Below the pieces are notes generated by a model. It made no database searches and was not told the origin of the DNA. It worked only from the letters and a program-made list of their open reading frames with translations. 64,000 bases of DNA, taken from Klebsiella variicola (lineage in GTDB: Bacteria > Pseudomonadota > Gammaproteobacteria > Enterobacterales > Enterobacteriaceae). This document shows positions 21,866 through 30,470 of this stretch, in pieces; the first letter of the stretch is position 1; the number at the start of each line of letters is the position of its first letter. The stretch lies in NCBI RefSeq assembly GCF_000828055.2, contig NZ_CP010523.2, positions 620,001 to 684,000 of the forward strand. The letters are read 5' to 3'. Position numbers and translations under genes: made by a program.

Positions 21866-23515
21866 TTATCGTTCCGCCAGGGCCTTAAACACCATCGCTA
21901 CCGCATGGGCGCCGGGGTCCATGTTGCCGAGCAGGCTATCGCTGTTGAGATAGGACGCTCGTCCGGCGCCAGCTTTGCCCGACTGGCAGGTGCGATCCGC
22001 CCCGGCCTGCGCCGCGGCAAAAGCGGCCTGCAGATTCTCCGGTTCGGCCAGCAGCGCCGCCAGCGCCGGCTGCAGAGCGTCGATCATCGTCCGGTCTCCC
22101 TCATCGGCGCCGCCGTAAAACTTCATCTGTTCCAGACCGGCGTTCAGCGCCTCGGCCACGCTGGCGCCTTGTCCCAGCTTCTGCCCGGCAGCGGTGAAGA
22201 AGATAGACATCAATACCCCGCTGGAGCCGCCCATCACCACCGTCAGACGTTCGCCGATCAGCGCGAACAGCGTTGGCAGATCGTTTAGCGGCAGCTGCTG
22301 GCGCTGCAGCAGGTCGGCAATCTCGCGCGCCCCGGCGGCGAAGGTGGAGCCGGTATCGCCGTCGCCCACTTTGGCGTCCAGCGCGTTGAGATGGGCTTCA
22401 AGGTCGGAGAGGGTGCCGGTCACCTGCGCGACGTAATCGCCCACCAGCGGATTGCCCGATGGTATAAAGTCGACGCGCGCGCTGGCGAGAGTGGACGGCA
22501 TGATGTTAACTGCCCGCGGCTGCACCGGCGTCTGCCAGCCGGCGGTTTCCACGTCCGACAGCAGCGCTTTTTCAATACCCTCCTCCAGCACGATGGCGCT
22601 CAGCGAGAAGCCTTTCATATCCAGCGCCGTCACCAGCGAGGCCGGGCCTATTAACCAGTCAACGCGCGCCTGCAGCGGGGTGTTGGCCAGCTCGCGGGTC
22701 AGGATCGCCATCTCAGCCTCCGACACGCCGCCGAGGTTATTAAGCATCACCGCCAGGCGGCCGGTTTCCGGTAGGGCGGCGGTCAGTTTTTCCACCATCA
22801 GGTTGACGATTTCCGCGCTGTTATGCGTGGCGATGGTTGAGGCCCCGGGCTCACCGTGGATGCCCATTCCCAGCTCGGCGTGGCCGGCCTGATGGCGCGG
22901 CGCGCTTTCGGCTTCCTGCGGCAGGTGGCAGCTGGCCAGCGCCACGCCGATGCTGGCGGTATGGCTGGCGGCGTATTGCGCTTCACGCAGGACGGTGGCG
23001 AGGTTGAAGCCGCGCTCGGCGAAATAGCCCGCCACTTTATGCACCAGAATGGTCCCGGCGATGCCGCGCGGCTGCTTGTTATCCGGCAGCGAAATGTCGT
23101 CGCCGACGATCAGCATCTCCACGTTGTAGCCGAGACGGCGCGCTTTCTCCGCCGCCAGGCCGAAGTTAAGCCGATCGCCGGTGTAGTTTTTGACGATCAG
23201 CAGGCAGCCCGCCTCGCCGGTCACCGCCTGAATGGCGGTAAGCACCGCGTCGACGCTCGGCGAGGCGAACAGATCGCCGCAGACCGCGGCGGTCAGCATG
23301 CCTTTACCAATAAAGCCGACGTGCGCCGGTTCATGGCCGGCGCCGCCGCCGGAGATCACCGCCACGTTGTTTTTATTCAGATCGCGACGGACCACCACCC
23401 GGATCGCCGGGTCGCTCTCCAGACGGGCGAGGTTATTCCACGGGCTGGCGATAATGGTACCCTCAATCACATCGTTGACGAGGCTGGCGCGCTGGTTAAA
23501 AAAGAATTGAGACAT
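21866..23515 (-). CDS. dhaK: ATP-dependent dihydroxyacetone kinase (one-piece DhaK-DhaL)
   Basis: 549 aa. The N-terminal DhaK domain has the glycine-rich VISGGGAGHEPAHVGF and GMGIHGEPGA, whose histidine binds dihydroxyacetone covalently as a hemiaminal. A C-terminal DhaL domain (from about residue 350) carries the ATP site with DAKVGDGDTGSTFAAGA. This is the Citrobacter-type enzyme that uses ATP directly, unlike the three-subunit PTS enzyme encoded just upstream. It is the last gene of the dhaKLM cluster, separated from dhaM by a 75-bp spacer with a strong hairpin. Confidence 0.94.
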   Translation of the reverse strand: MSQFFFNQRASLVNDVIEGTIIASPWNNLARLESDPAIRVVVRRDLNKNNVAVISGGGAGHEPAHVGFIGKGMLTAAVCGDLFASPSVDAVLTAIQAVTGEAGCLLIVKNYTGDRLNFGLAAEKARRLGYNVEMLIVGDDISLPDNKQPRGIAGTILVHKVAGYFAERGFNLATVLREAQYAASHTASIGVALASCHLPQEAESAPRHQAGHAELGMGIHGEPGASTIATHNSAEIVNLMVEKLTAALPETGRLAVMLNNLGGVSEAEMAILTRELANTPLQARVDWLIGPASLVTALDMKGFSLSAIVLEEGIEKALLSDVETAGWQTPVQPRAVNIMPSTLASARVDFIPSGNPLVGDYVAQVTGTLSDLEAHLNALDAKVGDGDTGSTFAAGAREIADLLQRQQLPLNDLPTLFALIGERLTVVMGGSSGVLMSIFFTAAGQKLGQGASVAEALNAGLEQMKFYGGADEGDRTMIDALQPALAALLAEPENLQAAFAAAQAGADRTCQSGKAGAGRASYLNSDSLLGNMDPGAHAVAMVFKALAER

Positions 23516-23547
23516 AGTGGTTCCTGAAGAGTAAGCGAAAACTCACC

Positions 23548-23569
23548 CTCCGGAGGCAGGCCTCCGGAG
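23548..23569. terminator. Hairpin between dhaM and the ATP-dependent kinase gene
   Basis: CTCCGGAGG-cagg-CCTCCGGAG gives a 9-bp GC-rich stem with a 4-nt loop and no U-run. It could be a partial terminator or a processing/stability element that makes the distal kinase differ in expression from dhaKLM. Confidence 0.5.
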
Positions 23570-23590
23570 CGGTAACGGTCAACGTGAATT

Positions 23591-25012
23591 TTAGTCACGG
23601 ATAAGGCGTTGGTTACGCATATCGAGCGCGATGGCTTCGCCAGGCTGAATATCCTTCAGCGCCTCGCCCTGCTGGCACAGCCACACGATCCCCGCGGCGC
23701 GGGCGATAATCGCGCCGTGAGCCTGTTCGCTGCCATCGCGCAGGCACAGGCCTTTAATGAGGCTGGCATCCAGTTGTAAGACGGTTGAGGGATAAATGTT
23801 GTCGGCAATAATAATTGTTGGCTCGCCGGGTGTCGGCAGCGTCTCCTGAATACCCTGCAGATGGCGCAGGGTGCGCTGCAGAATATCTTCGATATCGATA
23901 TAGCGCGCCTGCAGGTAGGGGTCATCCAGCTGGCGATACTGCTGGCTGAGCTCCATTAGCACCTGATGCCACGCCCATTCCGCCGAGCATTGTTCGGTGA
24001 GCAGACGATCGTTGGCGGCATCAAACAGATCGTCATCGTCGAGCAGGGTGTGGTGCCCGGCGAAGATCGCCGCGATATCGGCGTTAAATTTATTTTCCGC
24101 CAGCTCGGTCAGGACGATAAGATCCGCCAGCGTCTGGTCAATGGCCTGGCGCAGGCGCTGCTGCTCGCGGGCAGCATCGGCGGCAGCCGGGCGGAGCGGC
24201 TGGATCAGGGCCAGCGGATAGCGCAGGGCAACGCCTTCGACGCGCTCGGGCGTTGCCGGAGCCGCTGCCGGTTGCGCCGCAGGCGATTCACCGAAGTTAT
24301 CGGCGGCCAGCGCCTGAAACGCCGCCAGCGCCGCGTCGGCATCCGGACCGCGGGCCAGCAGGCGCAGTTTATCGTTACGGCGTACCTGCAATAGCGCGAT
24401 TTGGTTGAGGCTGTCCGGTTTGACGCACTTCCCGTTTTTCTCCAGCAGCAGATCGGCATTAAAACCCGCCAGCGCGGCGACCAGCTTCGACGCCGGACGC
24501 ACATGCAGGCCGTTGTGATTGTTAATAATGACTGAAACCGATTTTGTGTCGCCGTCGTCGGCAAGCGTCGGCGCCGGCGCGGCGTCAGAAGTTGGCGAAG
24601 GTAAACCCAGCTGAACCCGCTTGGCCTCCAGGGCGCTCATGGCGTCGGCGATCACCTTGTCGATCCCGGCGCCGGAGGCAGCGCTGACGGTGGCCGCCAG
24701 CGTCCCTTCCACCAGCGGCGCGGCGCACAGCCGCACCTTCGCGGCAATCGCCGGATCGAGCAGATCGAGGGCGGTTTCGGCGCTGAGCAACGCGCTGCCG
24801 ATATCCATCATCACCAGCACGTGATCGGTATCGGCGACGGATTCGATCGCCTCCATGACTTTTATTGGATCGGTGCCGATCGGGCTGTCTGGATCGTCGA
24901 TCCCGGCGGCGATCGCCAGCTTGCAGCCATCGTTCATTAACATCTGCCGGGCCAGTTCTCCGACACCTTCGCCCAGCCGGGCGCTATGAGAAACAATAAC
25001 CAGGTTTACCAT
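23591..25012 (-). CDS. dhaM: DhaM, phosphoryl-donor subunit of PTS dihydroxyacetone kinase
   Basis: 473 aa from the ATG at 25012 (MVNLVIVSHSARLGEGV), the length of E. coli DhaM. An open frame extends 59 codons further upstream into dhaL but is out of keeping with the family. Three domains are visible: EIIA-Man-like (active His in VSHS, residue about 9), HPr-like (IINNHNGLHVRPASKLVAAL), and a truncated enzyme-I-like domain (RDGSEQAHGAIIARAAGI, with the phosphorylated His). It relays phosphate from PEP through EI/HPr to the ADP bound on DhaL. The ATG follows the dhaL stop by 10 bp. Confidence 0.95.
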   Translation of the reverse strand: MVNLVIVSHSARLGEGVGELARQMLMNDGCKLAIAAGIDDPDSPIGTDPIKVMEAIESVADTDHVLVMMDIGSALLSAETALDLLDPAIAAKVRLCAAPLVEGTLAATVSAASGAGIDKVIADAMSALEAKRVQLGLPSPTSDAAPAPTLADDGDTKSVSVIINNHNGLHVRPASKLVAALAGFNADLLLEKNGKCVKPDSLNQIALLQVRRNDKLRLLARGPDADAALAAFQALAADNFGESPAAQPAAAPATPERVEGVALRYPLALIQPLRPAAADAAREQQRLRQAIDQTLADLIVLTELAENKFNADIAAIFAGHHTLLDDDDLFDAANDRLLTEQCSAEWAWHQVLMELSQQYRQLDDPYLQARYIDIEDILQRTLRHLQGIQETLPTPGEPTIIIADNIYPSTVLQLDASLIKGLCLRDGSEQAHGAIIARAAGIVWLCQQGEALKDIQPGEAIALDMRNQRLIRD

Positions 25013-25022
25013 CGCGATTTCC

Positions 25023-25655
25023 TTACTCTTTGGCGGCGGCGGCCAGCATCTGAACCATAAACAGCACCGAGGTTGCGCCGGGATCCTGATGTCCGATGCT
25101 GCGCTCGCCGAGATAGCTGGCGCGGCCTTTACGCGCCTGCATGGTGATGGTGGCGTGGGCCGCACGCTCGGCCACTTCGCAGGCGGCATCCAGCGCGGCG
25201 GCGATCGACAGGTGCTGCTCGCTGGACTGGCGCAGGGAGTCCGCCACCGGCAGCCAGACGTCGCACATGGTTTTATCCCCTGGCTCCGCTTTGCCGCGGT
25301 TGACCACCCCGTCCGCGCCTTCGCGGATCATCAGGTACAGTTCGTCGAGGGTCAGGCTCTGGTGGGCCTGAGTGACCTGCGCGGCGCGAATAAAGAAGGT
25401 GCCGAACAGCGGGCCGCTGGCGCCGCCAACGTTGGAGAGCAGCGTCATGCCGGTATTTTTCAGGATAAAGCCAATATCTTTATCGGCGATCGACGGCAGC
25501 TTTTCGACCACTTTACTAAAGCCGCGGTGCATATTGAGACCGTGGTCGGCGTCGCCGATCTCTTTATCGAGGCCGGTGAGAAAATCGCTCTCTTTGGTGA
25601 AAATGTCGCCGCAGCGGTACAGCCAGTCGACGATTTGCGTTCTGTTCAGTGACAT
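25023..25655 (-). CDS. dhaL: DhaL, ADP-binding subunit of PTS dihydroxyacetone kinase
   Basis: 210 aa. The helical-barrel motif KEIGDADHGLNMHRGF contains the aspartates that hold Mg-ADP, and NVGGASGPLFGTFF is the conserved glycine-rich loop. DhaL keeps a tightly bound ADP that is rephosphorylated by DhaM and passes phosphate to dihydroxyacetone on DhaK. In E. coli, DhaL also binds the activator DhaR, linking flux to transcription. AGGAG lies 6 nt before the ATG. Confidence 0.95.
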   Translation of the reverse strand: MSLNRTQIVDWLYRCGDIFTKESDFLTGLDKEIGDADHGLNMHRGFSKVVEKLPSIADKDIGFILKNTGMTLLSNVGGASGPLFGTFFIRAAQVTQAHQSLTLDELYLMIREGADGVVNRGKAEPGDKTMCDVWLPVADSLRQSSEQHLSIAAALDAACEVAERAAHATITMQARKGRASYLGERSIGHQDPGATSVLFMVQMLAAAAKE

Positions 25656-25665
25656 GTCGTGCTCC

Positions 25666-26736
25666 TTAGTTTCCCCAGTTCAGCGCCGGGGTATGAACCG
25701 GGGCGTCCCATAGCGCCAGCGTCTCATCATCCACTTTCAGCAGGGTGATGGAGAAGCCCGACATATCCAGCGAGGTGCAGTAGCTGCCGATGAGGTTACG
25801 TTCGATGATGATGCCAGACGCTTCGCAGCGCTGGGCGAGACGGTGATACACGCCGTACAGTTCGGACAGCGGGGTGGCGCCGAGGTTATTGACCAGCGCG
25901 ATGACCCGGTCGCCGTTTTGCAGCGCGGTTTTGCTCTGCTTCACTTCCTGCCACGCGCCCTTGACGGTATTCCACTGGCGCAGCGTGCGGCTGTAGGCGC
26001 CATTCTCCAGCAGGGTATCGAACATCTCATCGACGGTTTGGTCGAGCGAGCTGAAGCGGCGGCGGTCGATGCCCGGCTCGCCGTGAATGCCGACACCGAA
26101 CTCCATCTCGTCATCTTTCAGCGTAAAGGAGGGCTGCCCGGCGGCCGGTACGGTGCAGGCGCCGAGAGCGATACCAATCGAGTGGCCGAGATTGTTCAGG
26201 CGGCGGCCCAGTTCAGCGCAGGCTTCCAGCGAGTCACCGCGCTCGGCGGCGGCGCCGACCAGTTTTTCGATCAACACGGTATTGGCGACGCCGCGGCGAC
26301 CAGCGGTATAGAGACTGTCTTTCACCGCCACGTCGTCGTCGACCACCACGGTGGTGACTTTAATGCCGCTTTCATGCAGCAGCTCGGTAGCGGTTTCGAA
26401 GTTCAGGATATCGCCGGTGTAGTTTTTGATAATCAGCAGAACGCCTTCGCCGCCGTCAATTTGCATCGCGCATTCGAACATTTTGTCCGGCGTCGGCGAG
26501 GTGAAGATTTCCCCCGGGCAGGCGCCAGAGAGCATGCCCTGGCCGATATAGCCGCAGTGCATCGGCTCATGTCCGCTGCCGCCGCCGGAGAGCAAGGCCA
26601 CCTTGCCGGCCACCGGCGCGTCGGTGCGGGTCACATATAGCGGGTCCTGATGCAGGGTCAGCTGCGGATGGGCTTTAGCCAGCCCCTGTAATTGTTCATT
26701 CAGTACATCTTCAACACGGTTAATCAGCTTTTTCAT
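25666..26736 (-). CDS. dhaK: DhaK, substrate-binding subunit of PTS dihydroxyacetone kinase
   Basis: 356 aa. LLSGGGSGHEPMHCGYIGQGML is the conserved glycine-rich region (the first stretch is shared with the ATP-type kinase), and FGVGIHGEPGIDRRR carries the histidine that binds dihydroxyacetone. First gene of dhaKLM, transcribed from the 600-bp spacer shared with dhaD. In E. coli this subunit binds DhaR and holds it inactive when substrate is low. It is paralogous to the N-terminal half of the 549-aa kinase downstream. Confidence 0.95.
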   Translation of the reverse strand: MKKLINRVEDVLNEQLQGLAKAHPQLTLHQDPLYVTRTDAPVAGKVALLSGGGSGHEPMHCGYIGQGMLSGACPGEIFTSPTPDKMFECAMQIDGGEGVLLIIKNYTGDILNFETATELLHESGIKVTTVVVDDDVAVKDSLYTAGRRGVANTVLIEKLVGAAAERGDSLEACAELGRRLNNLGHSIGIALGACTVPAAGQPSFTLKDDEMEFGVGIHGEPGIDRRRFSSLDQTVDEMFDTLLENGAYSRTLRQWNTVKGAWQEVKQSKTALQNGDRVIALVNNLGATPLSELYGVYHRLAQRCEASGIIIERNLIGSYCTSLDMSGFSITLLKVDDETLALWDAPVHTPALNWGN

Positions 26737-26885
26737 TATTCAGTGCTCCGTTGGAGAAGGTTCGATGCGGCCTCTCTGCTGGCGGAGGCGGTCATCGCGT
26801 AGGGGTATCGTCTGACGGTGGAGCGTGCCTGGCGATATGATGATTCTGGCTGAGTGGACGAAAAAAAGAATGCCCCGACGATCGG

Positions 26886-26931
26886 GTTTCATTACGAAAC
26901 ATTGCTTCCTGATTTTGTTTCTTTATGGAAC
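26886..26931. promoter_or_regulatory. Pair of 15-bp palindromes upstream of dhaK (candidate DhaR operators)
   Basis: GTTTC-ATTAC-GAAAC (26886-26900) and GTTTC-TTTAT-GGAAC (26917-26931) share a 5-5-5 layout and lie 31 bp apart centre to centre. They are about 155-195 bp before the dhaK start. The same motif in the same paired layout recurs at 27150-27196 and 33202-33247. Assignment to DhaR is inference from the regulon. Confidence 0.6.
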
Positions 26932-27149
26932 GTTTTTGCCGAGGATACGGTGAAAATGCGAGCTGGCGCGCTTTTTTTCTTCTGTCATAAGCGGCGGTCA
27001 GGATGGCTGGCGAAGCGGGTGGGAAAAAATTTTTGCTGATTTTCTGCCGGCTGCGGGAGAAAAAAAGGCCGAAAAGGGGGGATGGTAAGGGCATTATGCG
27101 GCAGATGAGCGGATCGGGATCGCAATCCTGACAGAGAACAGGGTTTTTT

Positions 27150-27196
27150 GTTCCAATATGGAACGTAAAAAATTAACCTGTGTTTCATATCAGAAC
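27150..27196. promoter_or_regulatory. Pair of 15-bp palindromes upstream of dhaD (candidate DhaR operators)
   Basis: GTTCC-AATAT-GGAAC (27150-27164) and GTTTC-ATATC-AGAAC (27182-27196), 32 bp apart centre to centre, end 150 bp before the dhaD start. The rest of the 26737-27345 spacer is AT-rich with no gene I can support. Confidence 0.6.
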
Positions 27197-27345
27197 AAAA
27201 AGGCGAAAGATTTTTTTGTTCCCTGCCGGCCCTACAGTGATCGCACTGCTCCGGTACCGTTCCGTTCAGGCCGCGTTTTCCGGCCGGCGCGGATAACGCC
27301 AGGGCTCTTCATGTCTACATGCGCACTTATTTGAGGGTGAAAGGA

Positions 27346-28443
27346 ATGCTAAAAGTTATTCAATCTCCAGCCAAATATCTTCAGGGCCCTGATGCTGCTG
27401 TCCTGTTCGGTCAATATGCCAAAAACCTGGCGGAGAGCTTCTTCGTCATCGCCGACGATTTCGTGATGAAGCTGGCGGGAGAGAAAGTGGTGAATGGCCT
27501 GCAGAGTCACGATATTCGCTGCCATGCGGAACGGTTTAACGGTGAATGCAGCCATGCGGAAATTAACCGTCTGATGGCGATTTTGCAAAAACAGGGCTGC
27601 CGCGGCGTGGTTGGCATCGGCGGCGGTAAAACCCTCGATACCGCGAAGGCGATCGGTTACTACCAGAAGCTGCCGGTGGTGGTGATCCCGACCATCGCCT
27701 CGACCGATGCGCCAACCAGCGCGCTGTCGGTGATCTACACCGAAGCGGGCGAGTTTGAAGAGTATCTGATCTATCCGAAAAACCCGGATATGGTGGTGAT
27801 GGACACGGCGATTATCGCCAAAGCGCCGGTACGCCTGCTGGTCTCCGGCATGGGCGATGCGCTCTCCACCTGGTTCGAGGCCAAGGCCTGCTACGATGCG
27901 CGCGCCACCAGCATGGCCGGGGGGCAGTCCACCGAGGCGGCGCTGAGCCTCGCCCGCCTGTGCTATGATACGCTGCTGGCGGAGGGCGAAAAGGCCCGTC
28001 TGGCGGCGCAGGCCGGGGTGGTGACCGAAGCGCTGGAGCGCATCATCGAGGCGAACACCTACCTCAGCGGCATTGGCTTTGAAAGCAGTGGCCTGGCCGC
28101 CGCCCACGCGATCCACAACGGTTTCACCATTCTGGAAGAGTGCCACCACCTGTATCACGGTGAGAAAGTGGCCTTCGGTACCCTGGCGCAGCTGGTGCTG
28201 CAGAACAGCCCGATGGATGAGATTGAAACGGTGCTGGGCTTCTGCCAGCGCGTCGGCCTGCCGGTGACCCTCGCGCAGATGGGCGTCAAAGAGGGGATCG
28301 ACGCGAAAATCGCCGCGGTGGCGAAAGCCACCTGCGCGGAAGGGGAGACCATCCACAATATGCCGTTCGCGGTGACCCCGGAGAGTGTGCACGCCGCTAT
28401 CCTCACCGCCGATCTGTTAGGCCAGCAGTGGCTGGCGCGTTAA
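27346..28443 (+). CDS. dhaD: Glycerol dehydrogenase DhaD (NAD-linked)
   Basis: 365 aa from the ATG at 27346, which follows AAAGGA; an in-frame start nine codons upstream is less likely. Iron/zinc-type polyol dehydrogenase: NAD-binding GVVGIGGGKTLDTAKA and PTIASTDAPTSALSV, metal ligands expected in GMGDALSTWFEAKAC, then HAIHNGF and HHLYHGEKVAFG. It oxidises glycerol to dihydroxyacetone, the entry to the oxidative branch feeding the two DHA kinases encoded divergently. Confidence 0.96.
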   Translation: MLKVIQSPAKYLQGPDAAVLFGQYAKNLAESFFVIADDFVMKLAGEKVVNGLQSHDIRCHAERFNGECSHAEINRLMAILQKQGCRGVVGIGGGKTLDTAKAIGYYQKLPVVVIPTIASTDAPTSALSVIYTEAGEFEEYLIYPKNPDMVVMDTAIIAKAPVRLLVSGMGDALSTWFEAKACYDARATSMAGGQSTEAALSLARLCYDTLLAEGEKARLAAQAGVVTEALERIIEANTYLSGIGFESSGLAAAHAIHNGFTILEECHHLYHGEKVAFGTLAQLVLQNSPMDEIETVLGFCQRVGLPVTLAQMGVKEGIDAKIAAVAKATCAEGETIHNMPFAVTPESVHAAILTADLLGQQWLAR

Positions 28444-28455
28444 TTCGCGGTGGCT

Positions 28456-28486
28456 AAACCGCTGGCGCCGGTCGGCGGTTTTTCTT
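28456..28486 (+). terminator. Intrinsic terminator after dhaD, with a second hairpin before dhaR
   Basis: AAACCGC pairs with GCGGTTT and a TTTCTTT run follows, a standard intrinsic terminator. A second hairpin, CCCCTC-T-GGCAG with CTGCC-G-GAGGGG, sits at about 28490-28516 just before dhaR. dhaR therefore probably has some separate control. Confidence 0.75.
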
Positions 28487-28544
28487 TCTCCCCTCTGGCA
28501 GTGGCTGCCGGAGGGGTTCTCTATGGTAAAACGCGGAAAACAGT

Positions 28545-30470
28545 ATGACTGTTCAGACTCAGGATACCGGGAAGGCGGTCTCTGCCGTCATCGCCCAGTC
28601 ATGGCATCGCTGCAGCAAGTTTATGCAGCGTGAAACCTGGCAAACGCCGCACCAGGCCCAGGGCCTGACCTTCGACTCCATCTGTCGGCGTAAAACCGCG
28701 CTGCTGACCATCGGTCAGGCGGCGCTGGAGGACGCCTGGGAGTTTATGGACGGTCGCCCCTGCGCGCTGTTTATTCTTGATGAGACCGCCTGCATCCTGT
28801 GCCGCTGCGGCGAACCGCAAACGCTGGCGCAGCTGGCTGACCTGGGATTTCGCGACGGCAGCTACTGCGCGGAGAGCATTATCGGCACCTGCGCGCTGTC
28901 GCTGGCCGCGATGCAGGGGCAGCCGATCAACACCGCCGGCGATCGGCATTTTAAGCAGGCCCTGCAGCCATGGAGCTTTTGTTCGACGCCGGTGTTTGAT
29001 AATCACGGGCGGCTATTCGGCTCCATCTCCCTCGGTTGCCTGGTGGAGAATCAATCCGGCGCCGACCTTTCCCTGACGCTGGCCATCGCCCGCGAGGTGG
29101 GCAATTCACTGCTCACCGACAGCCTGCTGGCGGAATCCAACCGCCACCTCAATCAGATGTACGGCCTGCTGGAGAGCATGGACGATGGGGTGATGGCGTG
29201 GAACGAACAGGGCGTACTACAGTTTCTCAATGTTCAGGCGGCGAGACTGCTGCATCTTGATGCCCAGGCCAGCCAGGGGAAAAATATCGCCGATCTGGTG
29301 ACCCTCCCGGCGCTGCTGCGCCGCGCCATCAAACACGCCCGCGGCCTGAATCACGTCGAAGTCACCTTTGAAAGTCAGCATCAGTTTGTCGACGCGGTGA
29401 TCACCTTAAAACCGATTGTCGAGGCGCAAGGCAACAGCTTTATCCTGCTCCTGCACCCGGTGGAGCAGATGCGGCAGCTGATGACCAGCCAGCTCGGTAA
29501 AGTCAGCCACACCTTTGAGCAGATGTCTGCTGACGATCCGGAAACCCGGCGCCTGATCCACTTTGGCCGCCAGGCGGCGCGCGGCGGCTTCCCGGTGCTG
29601 CTGTGCGGCGAAGAGGGGGTCGGGAAAGAGCTGCTGAGCCAGGCCATCCACAATGAAAGCGAGCGGGCTGGCGGCCCCTACATCGCCGTCAACTGCCAGC
29701 TGTATGCCGACAGCGTGTTGGGCCAGGACTTTATGGGCAGCGCCCCCACTGATGATGAGAATGGCCGCCTGAGCCGGCTTGAGCTGGCCAACGGCGGCAC
29801 CCTGTTTCTGGAAAAGATTGAGTATCTGGCGCCGGAGCTGCAGTCGGCTCTGCTGCAGGTCATTAAGCAGGGAGTGCTCACCCGCCTTGACGCCCGGCGC
29901 CTGATCCCGGTGGATGTGAAGGTGATCGCCACCACCACCGTCGATCTGGCCAACCTGGTGGAGCAGAACCGCTTTAGCCGCCAGCTGTACTATGCGCTGC
30001 ACTCGTTCGAGATCGTCATCCCGCCGCTGCGCGCCCGACGCAACAGTATTCCGTCGCTGGTGCATAACCGCCTGAAAAGCCTGGAGAAGCGTTTCTCTTC
30101 GCGACTGAAAGTGGACGATGACGCGCTGGCGCAGCTGGTGGCCTACTCGTGGCCGGGGAATGATTTTGAGCTCAACAGCGTCATTGAGAATATCGCCATC
30201 AGCAGCGACAACGGCCACATTCGCCTGAGTAATCTGCCGGAATATCTCTTTTCCGAGCGGCCGGGCGGGGATAGCACGTCATCGCTGCTGCCGGCCAGCC
30301 TGACCTTTAGCGCCATCGAAAAGGAAGCTATTATTCACGCCGCCCGGGTGACCAGCGGGCGGGTGCAGGAGATGTCGCAGCTGCTCAATATCGGCCGCAC
30401 CACCCTGTGGCGCAAAATGAAGCAGTACGATATTGACGCCAGCCAGTTCAAGCGCAAGCATCAGGCCTAG
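28545..30470 (+). CDS. dhaR: DhaR, AAA+ activator of the dha regulon
   Basis: 641 aa. Order of domains: N-terminal GAF-like sensor (about 60-190), PAS (about 205-310), AAA+ domain (about 325-550) with Walker A GEEGVGKELL, and a C-terminal Fis-type helix-turn-helix (VQEMSQLLNIGRTTLWRKM). The GAFTGA loop that contacts sigma-54 is replaced by GQDFMGSA, and the Walker B region (GGTLFLEKIEYL) lacks the usual DE pair. This agrees with DhaR working with sigma-70 RNA polymerase. In E. coli it is activated by DhaL-ADP and inhibited by DhaK. Its last 23 bp overlap the convergent adenosyltransferase gene. Confidence 0.95.
   Translation: MTVQTQDTGKAVSAVIAQSWHRCSKFMQRETWQTPHQAQGLTFDSICRRKTALLTIGQAALEDAWEFMDGRPCALFILDETACILCRCGEPQTLAQLADLGFRDGSYCAESIIGTCALSLAAMQGQPINTAGDRHFKQALQPWSFCSTPVFDNHGRLFGSISLGCLVENQSGADLSLTLAIAREVGNSLLTDSLLAESNRHLNQMYGLLESMDDGVMAWNEQGVLQFLNVQAARLLHLDAQASQGKNIADLVTLPALLRRAIKHARGLNHVEVTFESQHQFVDAVITLKPIVEAQGNSFILLLHPVEQMRQLMTSQLGKVSHTFEQMSADDPETRRLIHFGRQAARGGFPVLLCGEEGVGKELLSQAIHNESERAGGPYIAVNCQLYADSVLGQDFMGSAPTDDENGRLSRLELANGGTLFLEKIEYLAPELQSALLQVIKQGVLTRLDARRLIPVDVKVIATTTVDLANLVEQNRFSRQLYYALHSFEIVIPPLRARRNSIPSLVHNRLKSLEKRFSSRLKVDDDALAQLVAYSWPGNDFELNSVIENIAISSDNGHIRLSNLPEYLFSERPGGDSTSSLLPASLTFSAIEKEAIIHAARVTSGRVQEMSQLLNIGRTTLWRKMKQYDIDASQFKRKHQA

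Noticed and set aside
25013..25189. 59-codon N-terminal extension of DhaM
   Set aside because: It is the out-of-frame 3' end of dhaL; the family start MVNLVIVSHS is at 25012.
26792..27094. 100-codon minus-strand frame in the dhaK-dhaD spacer
   Set aside because: Overlaps two of the palindromic operator candidates; composition and start do not support a gene.
27349..28392. 347-codon minus-strand frame inside dhaD
   Set aside because: Antisense shadow of a secure gene; low-complexity composition.
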